A DNA stretch of 64,000 bases from Verpa conica (Eukaryota; Ascomycota; Pezizomycetes; Pezizales; Morchellaceae), in the NCBI GenBank assembly GCA_033030425.1, contig JAUFSD010000002.1, positions 806,001 through 870,000 on the forward strand, written 5' to 3'. The notes under the pieces are model-generated. The model saw nothing but the letters and a program-made list of their open reading frames with translations, did no database searches and was not told where the DNA came from. This document shows positions 50,740 to 62,365 of the stretch, one piece after another. The position numbers and the translations under genes were made by a program. Every line of letters starts with the position of its first letter. Position 1 is the stretch's first letter.

Positions 50740-51977
50740 TTTTGTCGATATTCAATAATCCCAAGACACAGCTATGAAGATTGGCAATGGCGAGGATGGC
50801 TAGTTGGAAGTAAACCACTTTTTAAAAATAAAGTGGAAAGAAAACTACTCAGGTAGCACTATCTATTTACATCCTTCCCCCCACTCTTCTCATTCCCTTG
50901 CTAGGGAAGGATGGGGGATATTTGGCATTATCACCATTACAATTGATTAGTTTTCACTAGCTAAGGAGGGAGGGAAGGAAAAAAAGAAAGAAAAAACACA
51001 CCCGAGACAGTGACCGGGAAATTCCCCACATCATCGAACCATACAGACATCATGCCGTATACCGGTATCACAAAAAAAGAGAAATCAGGAGGGGGGTACT
51101 AAAACATGCATCAACGAAGGATTGTCTGATTAACTGATTACACGCGATTATCCAAACATCTTATCAACCGAAATCAGCAGATCGAGAGCCTGCGGGGTCA
51201 CTGGAGTATATCACTTTTGAGTGTAACCCGCAAAGGCACCAAGTTCCATATTACAGAGATTGATCAGCCCTGGTGCAAATTCCCTACACACACCCGGGTT
51301 ACGCCGAGCAAAGCCAAGTAAAAACAAGCACTCTTGGTATATGCTAAGAGATTCAATAGAAAAATCGCGCATAACTTCGGTTCTCGGGACTGGAAATGTT
51401 TCACTGGGGTCATCTGATAACACCAGAGTTATCTGCTGATTGTTCCAGATAATGCCCTGCATGCCTCGATTGGACCCAGCAAGCGATGTCGGTTAGCAAG
51501 GCTTCTTTTTCCCTCCGCCCTCGACTTTGCTTTTGATGGCCCAACTTTGATCCGCGATAACTATAGACCAACGACCATCGGGCCATCAGATAATGCACTC
51601 ACCGCCGGGGTGCCCGGAGTCCTGGGAGCTTTGCTATTTGAAATGTCTGCAACTTCATTAGCTAGCTAAAATAGAGATCTCCACTTTTGTGATGGCAGGT
51701 TTTGCTTTCTTCTTGTGTGGGTATGAACTCGTATTACAAGTAATTAAGGGGGGATGGAGGGGAAGTATGGTCGGCTATGCTCTAAAGGAATTACAAATTT
51801 GATACCGTCCTGCATCTTTTTATCCCTCCGAGTCCCGTGCAACGTGGATATCATTTACAATATCTGCTCTGAGAGTTATTTGCTTTACTAGTTGTTCAGG
51901 TTCTCTTGCCTTCTCTTCACTCCCCCTACGTGCGGTTCTTTACCGCAAATTGAGACTCTTTTTTTCCCTCGACTTCA
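50740..51977. promoter_or_regulatory. Shared FTR1/FET3 divergent promoter with GATA sites
   Basis: A 1.24-kb region between the two iron-uptake starts. ATCTGATAA lies at 51412-51420 and ATCAGATAA at 51585-51593; both fit ATCWGATAA, the consensus of siderophore-regulator GATA repressors (SreA class). The first site is half of a palindrome GATAACaccagaGTTATC (51416-51433). Further GATAA cores lie near 51447 and 51556. Repression under iron-replete conditions is inferred. Two overlapping minus ORFs (51211-51462 and 51410-51598) cover the sites and are probably spurious. Confidence 0.7.
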
Positions 51978-54049
51978 ATGGTTTCGCTACTTGTTCTGGC
52001 ATTACTGCCATTAACGACTCTCGCTAAAACCGTTACTTATGACTTCAATGTGACATGGACTACGGCGAATCCAGACGGTCTCTTTGAGCGAAAGGTTATA
52101 GGAATTAACGGGAAATGGCCCATACCGACAATCAATGTCGATAAGGGCGATAGATTGATTGTTAATATGCACAATGGGTTGGGAGACCAGCATACAAGTC
52201 TCCATTGGCACGGCTTATTCCAGAACGGGACGAATGCTATGGATGGGCCTATCGGTGCTACACAATGCCCTGTGGCCCCGGGTCAGAGTATTGTGTATGA
52301 TTTTGTTGTCAGTCCTCTGTCTAGAAAAGAAAAATACATAAAAATAATTATTATTTGGGAATCTCAAGATATTGATTTGGCGAAATAGGTTGATCAACCA
52401 GGAACATACTGGTACCATTCCCATCTCAGAGGACAATACCCCGATGGCCTCCGTGGAGCATTCATAGTCCATGACCCCGAAGACCCGCACAAAGACCTCT
52501 ACAATGAGGAGGTTGTATTGACTTTCTCCGACTGGTACCACGAGCAGATGCCAGCCCTCATTAGCCGCTTCCTCTCCGTAGCAAATCCCACCGGCGCAGA
52601 GCCAGTCCCACAATGTGCGCTGATCAACGATACACAGAACACTCAGATAAAGGTCGAGGCGGGAAAAACCTATCTTTTCCGCATGATAAATATAGGTGCG
52701 TTTGCGGCGCAGTATGTTTGGTTTGAGGGGCATAGTATGAGGGTTGTTGAGGTGGATGGGGTCTATACAAAGCCCGCAGAGGCGAGTATGTTGTACTTGA
52801 CGGCGGCGCAGAGGGTTTCGGTGTTGGTTACAATGGGTAATGATACGTCTGCGAATTTCCCGTTTATGGGGAGTATGGACGAGGTATTATCCGTTAGGTT
52901 ATTGCCCTTTGGTAGTAATTGCTAAAGCTCCTGAATTACAGGACCTCTTTGACCAAGTCCCTGATGGCCTCAATCCGAATGTAACTGGATGGTTGGTTTA
53001 TTCCGACTCGAACGCGAACCCGGCTGCAAAGGAAGTTGCAGAGTTCGACCCTTTTGACGACTTTCTCCTCGAGCCTGTAGACCAAGAAGAAATATTCCAA
53101 GCACCCGCGACTTCTATCACCTTGGATATTGTAATGGACAACCTCGGAGATGGCGCAAACTAGTAAATAATTCCCCCCACCTAGAGATATCATGATATCC
53201 TAATAAGCATTGAACCAGCGCATTCTTCTCCGGGATAACCTACGTCTCTCCCAAAGTCCCAACACTGTACACCGTACTCTCAGCCGGAAACTTAAGCACC
53301 GACGCCAAAATCTACGGGTACAACACCAACTCCCACGTCCTAGGACACAACGATATCATCGAGATAGTACTAAACAACCTCGACCCTGGAAAACACCCCT
53401 TCCATCTCCGTAAGTCCCCCCATCTAAAACTCCTAGACACTCAACTCACAATACCATACCAGACGGCCACAACTTCCAACTAGTCTACCGAAGCGAAGAC
53501 GACGGCGGAATCTGGGATCCCTCTGCTACACACGACATGCCCACCATCCCTATGAGAAGAGACGTAGTCCTCGTACGACCAAACGGACATCTAGTACTAC
53601 GATTCCGCGCAGATAACCCAGATATGCCACCCCTCCGTCTCTTTCTTCTTTAGCTTTACTGACACCATGAACGGATCTGGCTATTCCATTGTCATCTTGA
53701 ATGGCACATGGTATCAGGTCTCTCGGCAACAATGGTAGAAGCACCGCTCCAGCTTCAGAGTCAGAGTATTCCCCTGGATCACTTGAAGTCGTGTAAAGAT
53801 CAGGGACTCCCGACAGAAGGTAATGCGGCGGGGAATACGGTCGATTATTTAGACCTCAGTGGAGAGAATAGGTCTCCGGAACCATTGCCGTCTGGGTATG
53901 TAGATTGGTCTGGTTGGGTGGGCTTTGCTGACTTTTTTCTTTTTAGGTTCACGGCGAGAGGGATTGTGGCATTGGTGTTTAGTGTTGTCTGTGCGGTGTT
54001 GGGGTTGGTGGTTATTGGGTGGTATGGGATGGCGGATGTTCCAAAGTAG
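51978..54049 (+). CDS. FET3: Multicopper ferroxidase FET3
   Basis: FET3 oxidises Fe2+ to Fe3+ outside the cell for FTR1. Exons are 51978-52307, 52389-52883, 52942-53162, 53219-53409, 53463-53621, 53673-53895 and 53947-54049, giving 573 residues. A signal peptide covers residues 1-16. The copper-ligand motifs are [11 protein letters not shown] (HWH 76-78), [18 protein letters not shown] (118-122), HPFHLHGHNF (from 408) and [11 protein letters not shown] (from 468). One C-terminal membrane helix precedes a very short tail. The position of yeast Glu185 (SEWYH) is Asp here (SDWYH). The intron 53622-53672 has AT...AC ends: no GT-AG option keeps ADNPG-IWLFHCH in frame. If that intron is not removed, the reading frame stops at 53651-53653 (TAG), before the last copper site. 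A further optional intron could alter the tail. Confidence 0.92.
53622..53672 (+). other. Putative AT-AC intron in FET3
   Basis: The segment starts ATATGCC and ends CATGAAC, with a TTTACTGAC branch-like site 11 bases before the end. Its length (51 bp) equals that of the gene's neighbouring introns. Removing it joins AAC CCA G to GG ATC TGG, restoring NPGIW of all multicopper oxidases. Keeping it gives a stop. Confidence 0.6.
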
Positions 54050-54699
54050 GTTTGGGTGTAGGGTGGTATTGGGTGTTTTATTACTGTTATGTGTATTTAT
54101 TTTGGGCTGTTTCTTTGCAGAGGGTTTGGTGAAGGCTGGATTGTGTGTGATGGGTCTGGGTTTTGTGAGATGGTATTTTACCGGTAAGAGACTCTGGTTG
54201 TATCTATCTTAGGGGTTCTGGGTTGAGATCTGCCTTATCTACCTTATCTGATTCATCATTTACCCCGAAGTTAGGTTTATTACATAAAACACTGGTTTTG
54301 GTACTAAGTAGGGCTGTAATAAAGTTATTGACTTTTTTCCCTACATTTAAAGAATCATTTATCCCTCAGTGATAGGGTGCCGTAATGTGTGCGAGCCACT
54401 TAGCTACCGACATATTTAAGAACAATAAATACGGATATGAGAACGAAGGCAATTGCCAGGACGATAGATACCATTTAATAATATTTAAGGGTCACATGAA
54501 GCCTTTATGTAAGAAATATACCACTGAGGAATCATTAACTATTAAACCCGAGGTTTGCAGTATTTATTCATTCATTCGAAATTTGCACATCCCATCACTC
54601 GCACCCAAACGCCAAGAAGGAACCTCAGGAACGCGGGGCAACCTGCATCAACCCACCTTATCCCATCCCAGCCCCACTACACATCCAACACAACCAACA
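54050..54699. other. Intergenic region between FET3 and POC4
   Basis: About 0.65 kb with the FET3 3' flank and the POC4 promoter. If the GTAGGT donor at about 54047 and the TTTGCAG acceptor at about 54120 are used, FET3 would extend to about 54185. The region open in frame from 54385 to the POC4 ATG is AT-rich and non-conserved. Confidence 0.5.
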
Positions 54700-55201
54700 A
54701 TGGCATCACCACCCGACCTCCTCCAACCGTCTGCAGTCCCACGACAACTCTCATTTCCCCTACCACGTACACATAACACGACTGTACACATTCATATGAC
54801 ACTGTCCACACACTCGCTACTTCTCTTTCTGACATCTAGAACACCCGAGTCATCTTCGCAGAAAGCACCACTTGGGAGCTTTGTTTATGCTCTTCCTGAC
54901 GTATACTCCTCCACCCTGGAGAATTTGTTCCGTATGCTAACAAAAGTAGAGAATAAACCCTTCTGGTCAACCCTTGTCTACGCCAATCTATATCCGTGAG
55001 CAGACCCTCGAGACAGCAACAAGGATTGCAAAGATCTTGGCGAAGCGTCTGCTCATCCCGGTGTATGTGGGGAACTCGATGAGCTTTTTAGGCGCGGGTG
55101 GTGGGGGTATGGTGGAAGAGGAGATGGAGGGTGTTAGGAAGGTTATTGATGTGGTTATAGAGGAGGCAGGAAGGATTAGGGAGGGGAAGATTGCAACATG
55201 A
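54700..55201 (+). CDS. POC4: Proteasome assembly chaperone 4 (PAC4/Poc4-like)
   Basis: Pairs with PAC3 to guide assembly of the 20S proteasome alpha ring. Exons are 54700-54900 and 54950-55201, giving 150 residues, a normal size for the family. The GTATAC donor and GTAG acceptor with a TGCTAAC branch site (49-bp intron) fuse GSFVYALPD to RINPSGQPLSTPIY. This restores the fungal PAC4 pattern that the unspliced frame breaks. The following helix (TLETATRIAKILAKRLLIPVYVGNSM) matches the family's RxAKxLxxKTxxPVYV block. The call rests on this pattern only, as the family is weakly conserved. The gene ends 114 bp from the convergent SDR gene. Confidence 0.8.
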
Positions 55202-55314
55202 AGGAGAGTAAAGTTTGTGTGAAAAGATTCTAAAGGGATAACTGGTATATCCCCTTCCCATAAGTTACATAGCTCATAAGTGTAATTTACATTTAATAAT
55301 ACAATACAAACAAA

Positions 55315-56211
55315 TCAAAGTCTACTATGTGCCAGATGTTTCCCTCCATCAATAGGTAAAATAGCACCATTGATATGACTTGCACCATTCGAACACAGAT
55401 ACACCACCGCACCAACAATATCCTCAGGCTTCCCTAACCTCCCCGTGGGATTCGCCTTCCCCATCTCCTCAACTCCACCAGACAGCTCGATTATCCCGTT
55501 CGCCATCTTACTCGGGAAATACCCAGGAGCAATCGCATTCACCAGGATCTTCCTCGGCCCAAGCTCGACCGCCAAATTCTTGGTCAAATGCTACACCAAA
55601 ACATCAGCTCTGTGCCCCCTCAAAAACACACCACAATAAAGAGTACATACCAAAACCGCCGCCTTACTAGCCGAATACCCATAGGTACCATGCTCCCCTG
55701 TACCCCCAATCGAAATACCCGCCACACTACCCACAGTCACTACTCTACTCCTCTCATCACCCCCTCTCTCCGCCGCCGCCTTCTCAAGCAACGGCGCCGC
55801 CAGCCTAATAACATTAAACACACTCCTCACATTCAGATCCATCACCTTCGCAAACGCCGAGTCCGAGTGAGTATCAAGCGGCGCACCCCAAGACGCTCCC
55901 GCATTCGCAATCAGTATATCAATCTTCCCGCCCGTAATCTCCGCCACCTCCTTCACGAACCGCTCGACTTCCAACGGCTTACTCAGGTCCGCGGGGATGG
56001 CGACAACCTTAGCTGTGGGTTTGAGTGCGAGGAGGGACTTGACGGCTGAGGCGCAAGCGTCGGCCTTGCGGGAGGTGATTATGATTGTGCTGCACCCGGC
56101 GAGAAGGAGGCCGGTTGCGGCGTGGAGACCGAGGCCTCGAGAGCCTCCGGTGATGACGGCGGTTTTGCCGGCGAGGGTAAAGAGGGTGGAGAAGTCTTGA
56201 ATTTGTGACAT
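55315..56211 (-). CDS. Short-chain dehydrogenase/reductase (classical SDR)
   Basis: An NAD(P)(H)-dependent oxidoreductase with a Rossmann fold. Exons on minus are 56211-55651 and 55590-55315, giving 278 residues. The cofactor loop is TGGSRGLG (21-28), followed by the ADLS and IANAGA blocks. The catalytic Ser lies in VGSVAG, and Tyr179-x-x-x-Lys183 in YGYSASK. PGYFPSKM and GRLGKPEDIVGAVVYLCS at the C-terminus are typical of FabG/gluconate-dehydrogenase-like classical SDRs. Arg/Lys after the second beta strand (TSRKAD) favours NADPH. The 60-bp intron joins KAAVL to HLTKNLAVELG. The substrate is unknown; the neighbours do not form a biosynthetic cluster. Confidence 0.92.
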
Positions 56212-56591
56212 TTTCGAGTGTTGATGGGAGTTGGAGTTGGAGGTTGTGTGGGTCTTTTGGGGGTAGATATGGAGCTTGGTGATTCCACCGAGGTTCTTGA
56301 GATGTGGGGAAGGCCGAGGGTGTTGCTATGGCAACGGGTGGGCTTTATTGATCATTGATCACTATTGTTGGATATCACTTGGCTGTTCTAGTGATTGGGC
56401 TCTAGATATAGGACTCTGGCAGTTGGAGGTATTATTCACTAGGATGGGAGACAAATTCGTAAGAAATTCATGTTAACTACCATTCCAGACGACTAATGCT
56501 AACAAAAGAATAAATAAGATTAAGAAATAAGAATAATGAATCCACCGCCTGCTAATACAGAGAGAGATATTAAAGGGAAAAAAGCTACTAA
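56212..56591. other. Short intergenic region
   Basis: 380 bp between the SDR start and the stop of the secreted repeat gene. It contains the SDR promoter; nothing else is recognisable. Confidence 0.6.
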
Positions 56592-58741
56592 TTAAGCCAT
56601 ATGTTTACCATGACGGGATCTATTCCCCTTCACAACCTTGCGGGACTTGCGGCCTCTATTCTTCCTCCTAGGAGCATAAGCAGGACGAGCAGTCTCAGCT
56701 GGCATAGCAACTACAGTGGTTTCAGCCGGTTCTTCGGCAACGGCAGTCTCGGCAGGAACTTCTGCTACTTCGGTCTCCATGGGGTCTTCAGCGACAGCGG
56801 TTTCAGTCGGTGCTTCGGCAACACCAGTCTCAGTGGGAACTTCTACTACAGTCTCCATGGGGTCTTCAGCGGCAGCGGTTTCAGTAGGGACCTCAGCAAT
56901 GGTAGTCGCTACAGGCATCTCACCCGCGGCAGTGGTCTCGACAGGTGCCTCTTCGACGACCGCGGTAGTCTCGGCTGGGGTCTCGTGAGCCATGGCAGGA
57001 GTAGTCTCGGCTGGGGCCTCGGCTACAGCGGTCTCGGTTGGGACTTCATGGGCCATGGTAGTCTCGGCCGGGACCTCAGCTACGACTTCAGGAGTCTCGG
57101 CAGGGACCTCGACTGCGGTACTGATGGGGGTCTCTTCGGCAATAGCGGTTTCGGTAGGAACTTCATGGGCCATAGGAGTCTCGGCGGCAGCTTCGGCAGT
57201 TGTCTCGGAAGGAGTCTCGGCAGCAGCAGTCTCTGTTGGGAGCTCTTCTGCAACAGTCTCGGCTGGGGTCTCGACTGCGGCAGTCTCTGTTGGAACCTCT
57301 TCTACAGCAGTCTCAGTGGCAAGTTCTTCTGCAGCGGTTTCAGTGGCAGCTTCTTCTGTAGCAGTTTCGGTGGGCTCTTCTGTGATGTACTGAGTAGCCG
57401 AGTCGGTAACTAGAAGAATATCTTAGCATCACTTCTTACTTTCAACTACACAGAATATAGTCCAGGAACATACCCCACTGGGTCTGGGTCTCGGTGGCAC
57501 TGGGGTTCTCGTAATCTACTTGAGTCGCAGTCTCATAGCGGGGAGAAGACCAACGACCATTTTTATCAATGACAACGATAACCTGGACCACAATGACCAC
57601 GAATTTCTAGGTGATATGGGTCAGTATATGGGTTATGATGAGATTTTGGGAGTAAATACCTTGTTCCTGTTGTTCTGGTCTCTATTCCTGAGTTCGGCGG
57701 CTTTCCTGAGTTCTTCTTCGATTCTCCTTTTCTTCTCCTCTTCCTTCTTCTTATCTTCGTCTTCCTTCCTCTTCTTGTCTTCTTCATCCTTCTTCGCCTC
57801 CTCTTCAAGTCTCTTGGCCTCTTCATCCTTCTTCTTCTGCTCTTCAAGTCTCTTGGCCTCCTCGTCCTTCTTCGCCTCCTCTTCAAGCCTCTTGGCCTCC
57901 TCGTCCTTCTTCGCCTCCTCTTCAAGCCTCTTGGCCTCCTCGTCCTTCTTCGCCTCCTCTTCAAGTCTCTTGGCCTCCTCGTCTTTCTTCGCCTCCTCTT
58001 CAAGTCTCTTGGCCTCTTCATCCTTCTTCTTCTGCTCTTCAAGTCTCTTGGCCTCCTCGTCTTTCTTCGCCTCCTCTTCAAGCCTCTTGGCCTCTTCGTC
58101 CTTCTTCGCCTCCTCTTCAAGTTTCTTGGCCTCTTCATCCTTCCTCTTCTGTTCTTCCTCTTTCTTCTTGTCTTCTTCGTCCTTCTTCTTCTGCTCTTCC
58201 TCTTTCTTCTTGTCTTCTTCATCCTTCTTCGCCTCCTCTTCAAGCTTCTTGGCTTCTTCGTCGTCCTTCTTCTTCTGCTCTTCGGCCTTCTTCTGATCTT
58301 CCTCCGCCTTCTTCGCCTCTTCTTCAAGCCTCTTGGCCTCCTCCTCAAGTCTATCAATCTCGTCTTGCTGCCTCTTCTCTTCATCATCTGCCTTTTTCTT
58401 CATCTCATCATACTTCCTCTGCTCATCCGCCTTCTTCATCTGATCCTGCTCAATCTGGATCTGGATCAAGATGACCTTTAACTGCTTCTCCTCATCCATT
58501 CTACGGATTTCTTTTTCCTGCTTTTTCTGTTCGATCCGGTTGTTGATAGCCGCAAAATCTGCGCTGCTGCGCTTCATAATGGAAAGTCCTGAAATATGAC
58601 CAGAAGCCATGGGAGCTATTTTAAAAAAGTAGTTAGTATGTATTTTTACAAAGTATTGAAATATTTCGTTTGTGACTTACCGGCATGCACGGCAAGTGCT
58701 GAATTGAGCGCCAGAATGGCGGAAATGGTAAAGAAACGCAT
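56592..58741 (-). CDS. Secreted repeat protein: Lys/Glu helix plus Thr/Glu/Ala repeats
   Basis: Exons on minus are 58741-58681, 58615-57660, 57606-57474 and 57409-56592, giving 655 residues. A signal peptide (MRFFTISAILALNSALAVHA) is coded by exon 1. Exon 2 codes a highly charged region built of 13-residue units such as DEEAKRLEEEAKK, likely a long single helix. Exon 3 codes a hydrophobic Val/Ile strand (FVVIVVQVIVVIDKNGRW) followed by a Thr-rich joint. Exon 4 codes about 240 residues of degenerate VPTETAVAE / APAETT repeats, likely O-glycosylated, and ends with a basic tail (RRKNRGRKSRKVVKGNRSRH). No known domain is recognised. A cell-wall or extracellular matrix role is only inferred. All four joins keep frame with GT-AG ends. 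Confidence 0.82.
56690..57400 (-). repeat. Degenerate Thr/Glu/Ala/Pro coding repeats
   Basis: Imperfect repeats of VPTETAVAE, APAETT and DPMETEV type in exon 4 of the secreted repeat gene. The opposite strand shows matching spurious Ser/Val/Gly ORFs. Unit length varies (about 8-12 codons). Confidence 0.8.
57780..58330 (-). repeat. 39-bp coding minisatellite
   Basis: Tandem units of 39 bp coding DEEAKRLEEEAKK, with DEEAKRLEEQKKK and DEEDKKKEEEQKK variants, lie in exon 2 of the secreted repeat gene. Neighbouring units are nearly identical at DNA level (57860-58010), which suggests recent unit gain or loss. Confidence 0.85.
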
Positions 58742-61700
58742 TGTGAGATGATATGTGTGCGTGTAGTAAAAAGACCTCCCGGGTCAAAAGAAAGTGAACG
58801 GAGATATTTAAATATCGGTAAGGTAATAAAGGGGTATGAGTAGCGCTGTGCCTGACTGCGATAGTAGAATGAAAATGATCGGAAAACAGAAAGAATAGTC
58901 GCGTCGAGCGAAAGGACTGGACTGAAGGGAAAGAAGAGTCTGATGAGTGTAAAGAAGAAGGTTCGAATTAGGGATGGGGGAATGGTATTTATCTAACTGA
59001 GGAATATAAGATCTCATCCCCTACGGAAGCTACCGCCAGGCAGTTGTGCATAGACCTTAGCAAGATGGAATATCAAGCTCACCCACGGCGGGTTGTTGTA
59101 TCACAGGGTAGCACTCGTAGGTACAAGCAAGCCAAGTCAAACTAGCTAAAACGCCAAGTCCGGGCTTGGCACCTTCCACGACCGTTTGAGCCCCACGATG
59201 AGCTTCCCCAAGCGACGCCACACTCACCCACGGTTTCCCCTTTTAAACGGGGGAGATGTTTTTCCTGCTATTGACCCTCTACATCAGCCTTATAGATCCG
59301 CTAACAAAGTAAGCATATCTCTCGCTTGGCAGGGTGTTGACTTTGACATTTGGTTGAGCCGCGCTGGGCGTTTTAGATCTTTTACCAACCTTCCTCCACT
59401 AGAACCAATCCGAAACTGGGACTGAGGGGAGTTGGTGAAGTAAGACTACAACCGCATGTGCCATCTTTGTTGGGAGATCTTTCCTGACGCGCACCGAAAA
59501 CTTTGTAGATCTCGAGCGTTGTTGTTGCGCAACAACTGCAGTACAGTACATATGCACCTTCCTATGTAGCTTCAACGGGCGCTTGAAGTGTGCTTTTGCC
59601 TTCTTCTCTCCAGCTGAGCTTTACAAAGAGCATTGCAGAAAGAAGGGGACTTCTATATAGCTCCTTCCTAAATTTCTATCCGCAATACAATAGAATTCAT
59701 AATCGACGTTTATGAAAAGAAACAGAAAAACCATGATCTTTTACCAATCACAAGCGTACGTCCCTCACCCTTTTCCCCTCCAGCTCTCACGTGACATATG
59801 TCCCAAGTCCAGTTTGCACAGACCGATTGGTGTCTCTTCGACGCATCACGAAACGTTAGCTCCCCCTGTTACACCCTGCACATCGATCGAGACCAAAGAC
59901 CTGGTAGCCAGAAAGTCTTAGTACCGCCCATCCACCAGGGTTTGTTGCTTTACAATTTCAAATACACAAAAACAGATATTCTCCCCCTGTGGGCGTTTCA
60001 AAAAATGATACATACATAGAAAAAAAAAACAGAACTTACCTATGGGAATTTCAAATAATGGAGAACATTTTTTCTCCCCCTCCCCCCTCCTCTCTCTTGA
60101 AACTCTACTTCCTCCCTCCGGCGTCCTTCCCCTTTAGGTAATCTTAAGCAGAGATGTCCAATAATCCGATGACAACCATAAGGAGAGAACATCCAACTTG
60201 CATTACCTGCTGTGTCTATTCACACATTCTGTCGTTATTAGCTAACACCAACACAGAAAGGTCCTCCGAGGATAAGCAACAACAAACAGACATCCGATGC
60301 AGGAATAAGAGTCCTGATACTAAATTTGCTTCAAAGATCCCTCCCCCCCAGAAATACTCACTTTTAGCCCACAGTGAGCTTAATGAAGGCCCATGAAGAA
60401 GGTTATAGCCAAGGGGGGAAAGAAAGAAAAAACAGCCACGCATATAGAGGTTGGACCATGGGACATCCGTTGTGTTTTTGGTAGCGGGAAACTAGCGCCG
60501 GCTCAATTCATGCGGTATCACTCGTGTAGGCTTGGTAAAACCCCCCTCTCCAATCCTCCTCTATACAGTTATACAAAAAAAGATTCTGTTAGGCTAATAT
60601 CTTATAGTCAACTATAAAATCAGTACTGACACCCCGTATATCTACAATCTCAGGCTCTAGGGGTAACTTATGAGGAACTAGAGATCTGATCTGATTGTAT
60701 TATATGTGTAAAAGTTATTACGACGTGATTTACTCAGGGTGGTCGAAATATTCATTATCTATAGTGACTAGTATCGTATAACTTAGAAAACAGAAGGGAA
60801 ATTTTTTTTTAACGGAAATAAATATATAGCCCAGGGTTAAAGGAATCGAATCTAATATTTGAAGAGCTATGTAGCAAATGATTCGCTTGTACTATAAATC
60901 TTTGATTCAATCTGTAGTTGTACAAAAAGCAAGTGATAAGAACGAAAAAGTTTCGCTTATGAAGCGTCATTTGGCAATAGGGTATACCATAAAAGAATTC
61001 CCTAGATCATTCAGTTCATATTATATTTCTTACTCCATGGTGTGATGCCCTATTATTGTCGACTATAGGTAGCTAGCAATAAGCGACTATCTATGTCGAG
61101 GATACGTTCTGCGACCACGATGAAAGAGTAATATCTTTCTATGCGGGTAGGTGGCAGAGAATTTTTGACAGACTGTATCCTGTTCCTGACAAGAAGTCTC
61201 GAGATTTGTGCGCTGGCTTAACGCATGGGCCAAAGTGGAAGAACGGAGGGTTCTCGTCCACGAGAGGTGTCTAATGAGCGAGAATTCATCCAATACGTTA
61301 AGTATGAGTATTTAGATACTATAAAAAAGCACATTAGTAACACCACAATAGCCAACAAGGCGGGGGGGAAAGGGGTTGCAAACTACAGAGACTCGCTTCA
61401 CAATCCAACTTATGAGCACCAACAGAAAAATATATGTATTCAAATACACTTTCAATGGTAAATCTCCGTAATGGGAAGTCGAGAATTTTAACAACGGGGG
61501 AATGTCCCATAAGGGCTTTCCGCTGTTTTAATAACTATCCTCATCACCTCACTAGTTCCAGCCTACCCATAATCGATCTGAGTCAGATTTCTACACTTAT
61601 CTCTCTTTGATATATAGTGGGTCGTAAGGAATACGTACCATGTATCTATAACGCCTAACCGGAGGAATAAATGTTCCAAGAAAGCTAAACTACCGATGAA

Positions 61701-62365
61701 CGGCTCTGTATTTGAGTGTATCTTTAGGACTTATATTCTCATTAGGGCTCGCCCTCGTTGGGAGATATCTCAGTATTTCTTTTAATGGTTTTGAATGTCA
61801 GGTAGTAATGCCAAATGATATAAATAAATGGTGGTAGTTCTAGAGAAGAACGTCGTGTCCATGTCGAAATCTTCACCACTCATCGTTGTGATGAATGCAG
61901 CCCTCGAAGCAGAACTAGTAGAGAGTCAATGTCTACGCAATAGCTCCAATTATCTAGCTTTAAGTAGGCCTGGATATTTCGGAGGTTGAGAGTTGATGTG
62001 TCGAACTTTCGTAGATGTGTGTTTTTCCTTTGTTGACGCGAAGGTGATGGTGCTAGGCTTGTGTTCTATAGCTACCCTCCCCACATTTAATCACTCGTCT
62101 TGGAAAATAAAGAAACATTTAGACTATTTATTTCCATTGTCTAATAGCAATAGGTATCAAAAGTACAAACCCCTAGCTAAGAGCTCAAGAAACTACATGA
62201 CTTGTAGGAAATCTATCTCCAAGCAAAGAGAAACCACGCACCAGCGCATCCCACTAGAAAATATGTAAACCAGAACCAAACCGTAAAACGCATTAACCCA
62301 TAAAAATAGAAAAGAAACCCCATATACACCAGTTTATACACCCAAGTATCCCTAACACAACCATC
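58742..62365. other. Long intergenic region
   Basis: About 3.6 kb without a supported gene. A short perfect hairpin GCCAAGtccgggCTTGGC lies at 59153-59170. The ORFs at 59186-59425, 59712-60019, 60154-60443 and 61993-62268 have no family likeness or splice chain. The rest is AT-rich. Confidence 0.6.

Noticed and set aside
51211..51598. Two overlapping minus ORFs (83 and 62 codons) in the FTR1/FET3 promoter
   Set aside because: Different frames, no domain likeness, no clear splice link, and they cover the regulatory GATA sites.
56601..58387. Long Ser/Gly/Phe or Arg/Lys ORFs on both strands over the secreted repeat gene
   Set aside because: Frame shadows of the coding repeats; the spliced minus gene with signal peptide explains the region.
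59153..59170. Short hairpin GCCAAG-N6-CTTGGC
   Set aside because: Six-base arms are expected by chance in 64 kb.
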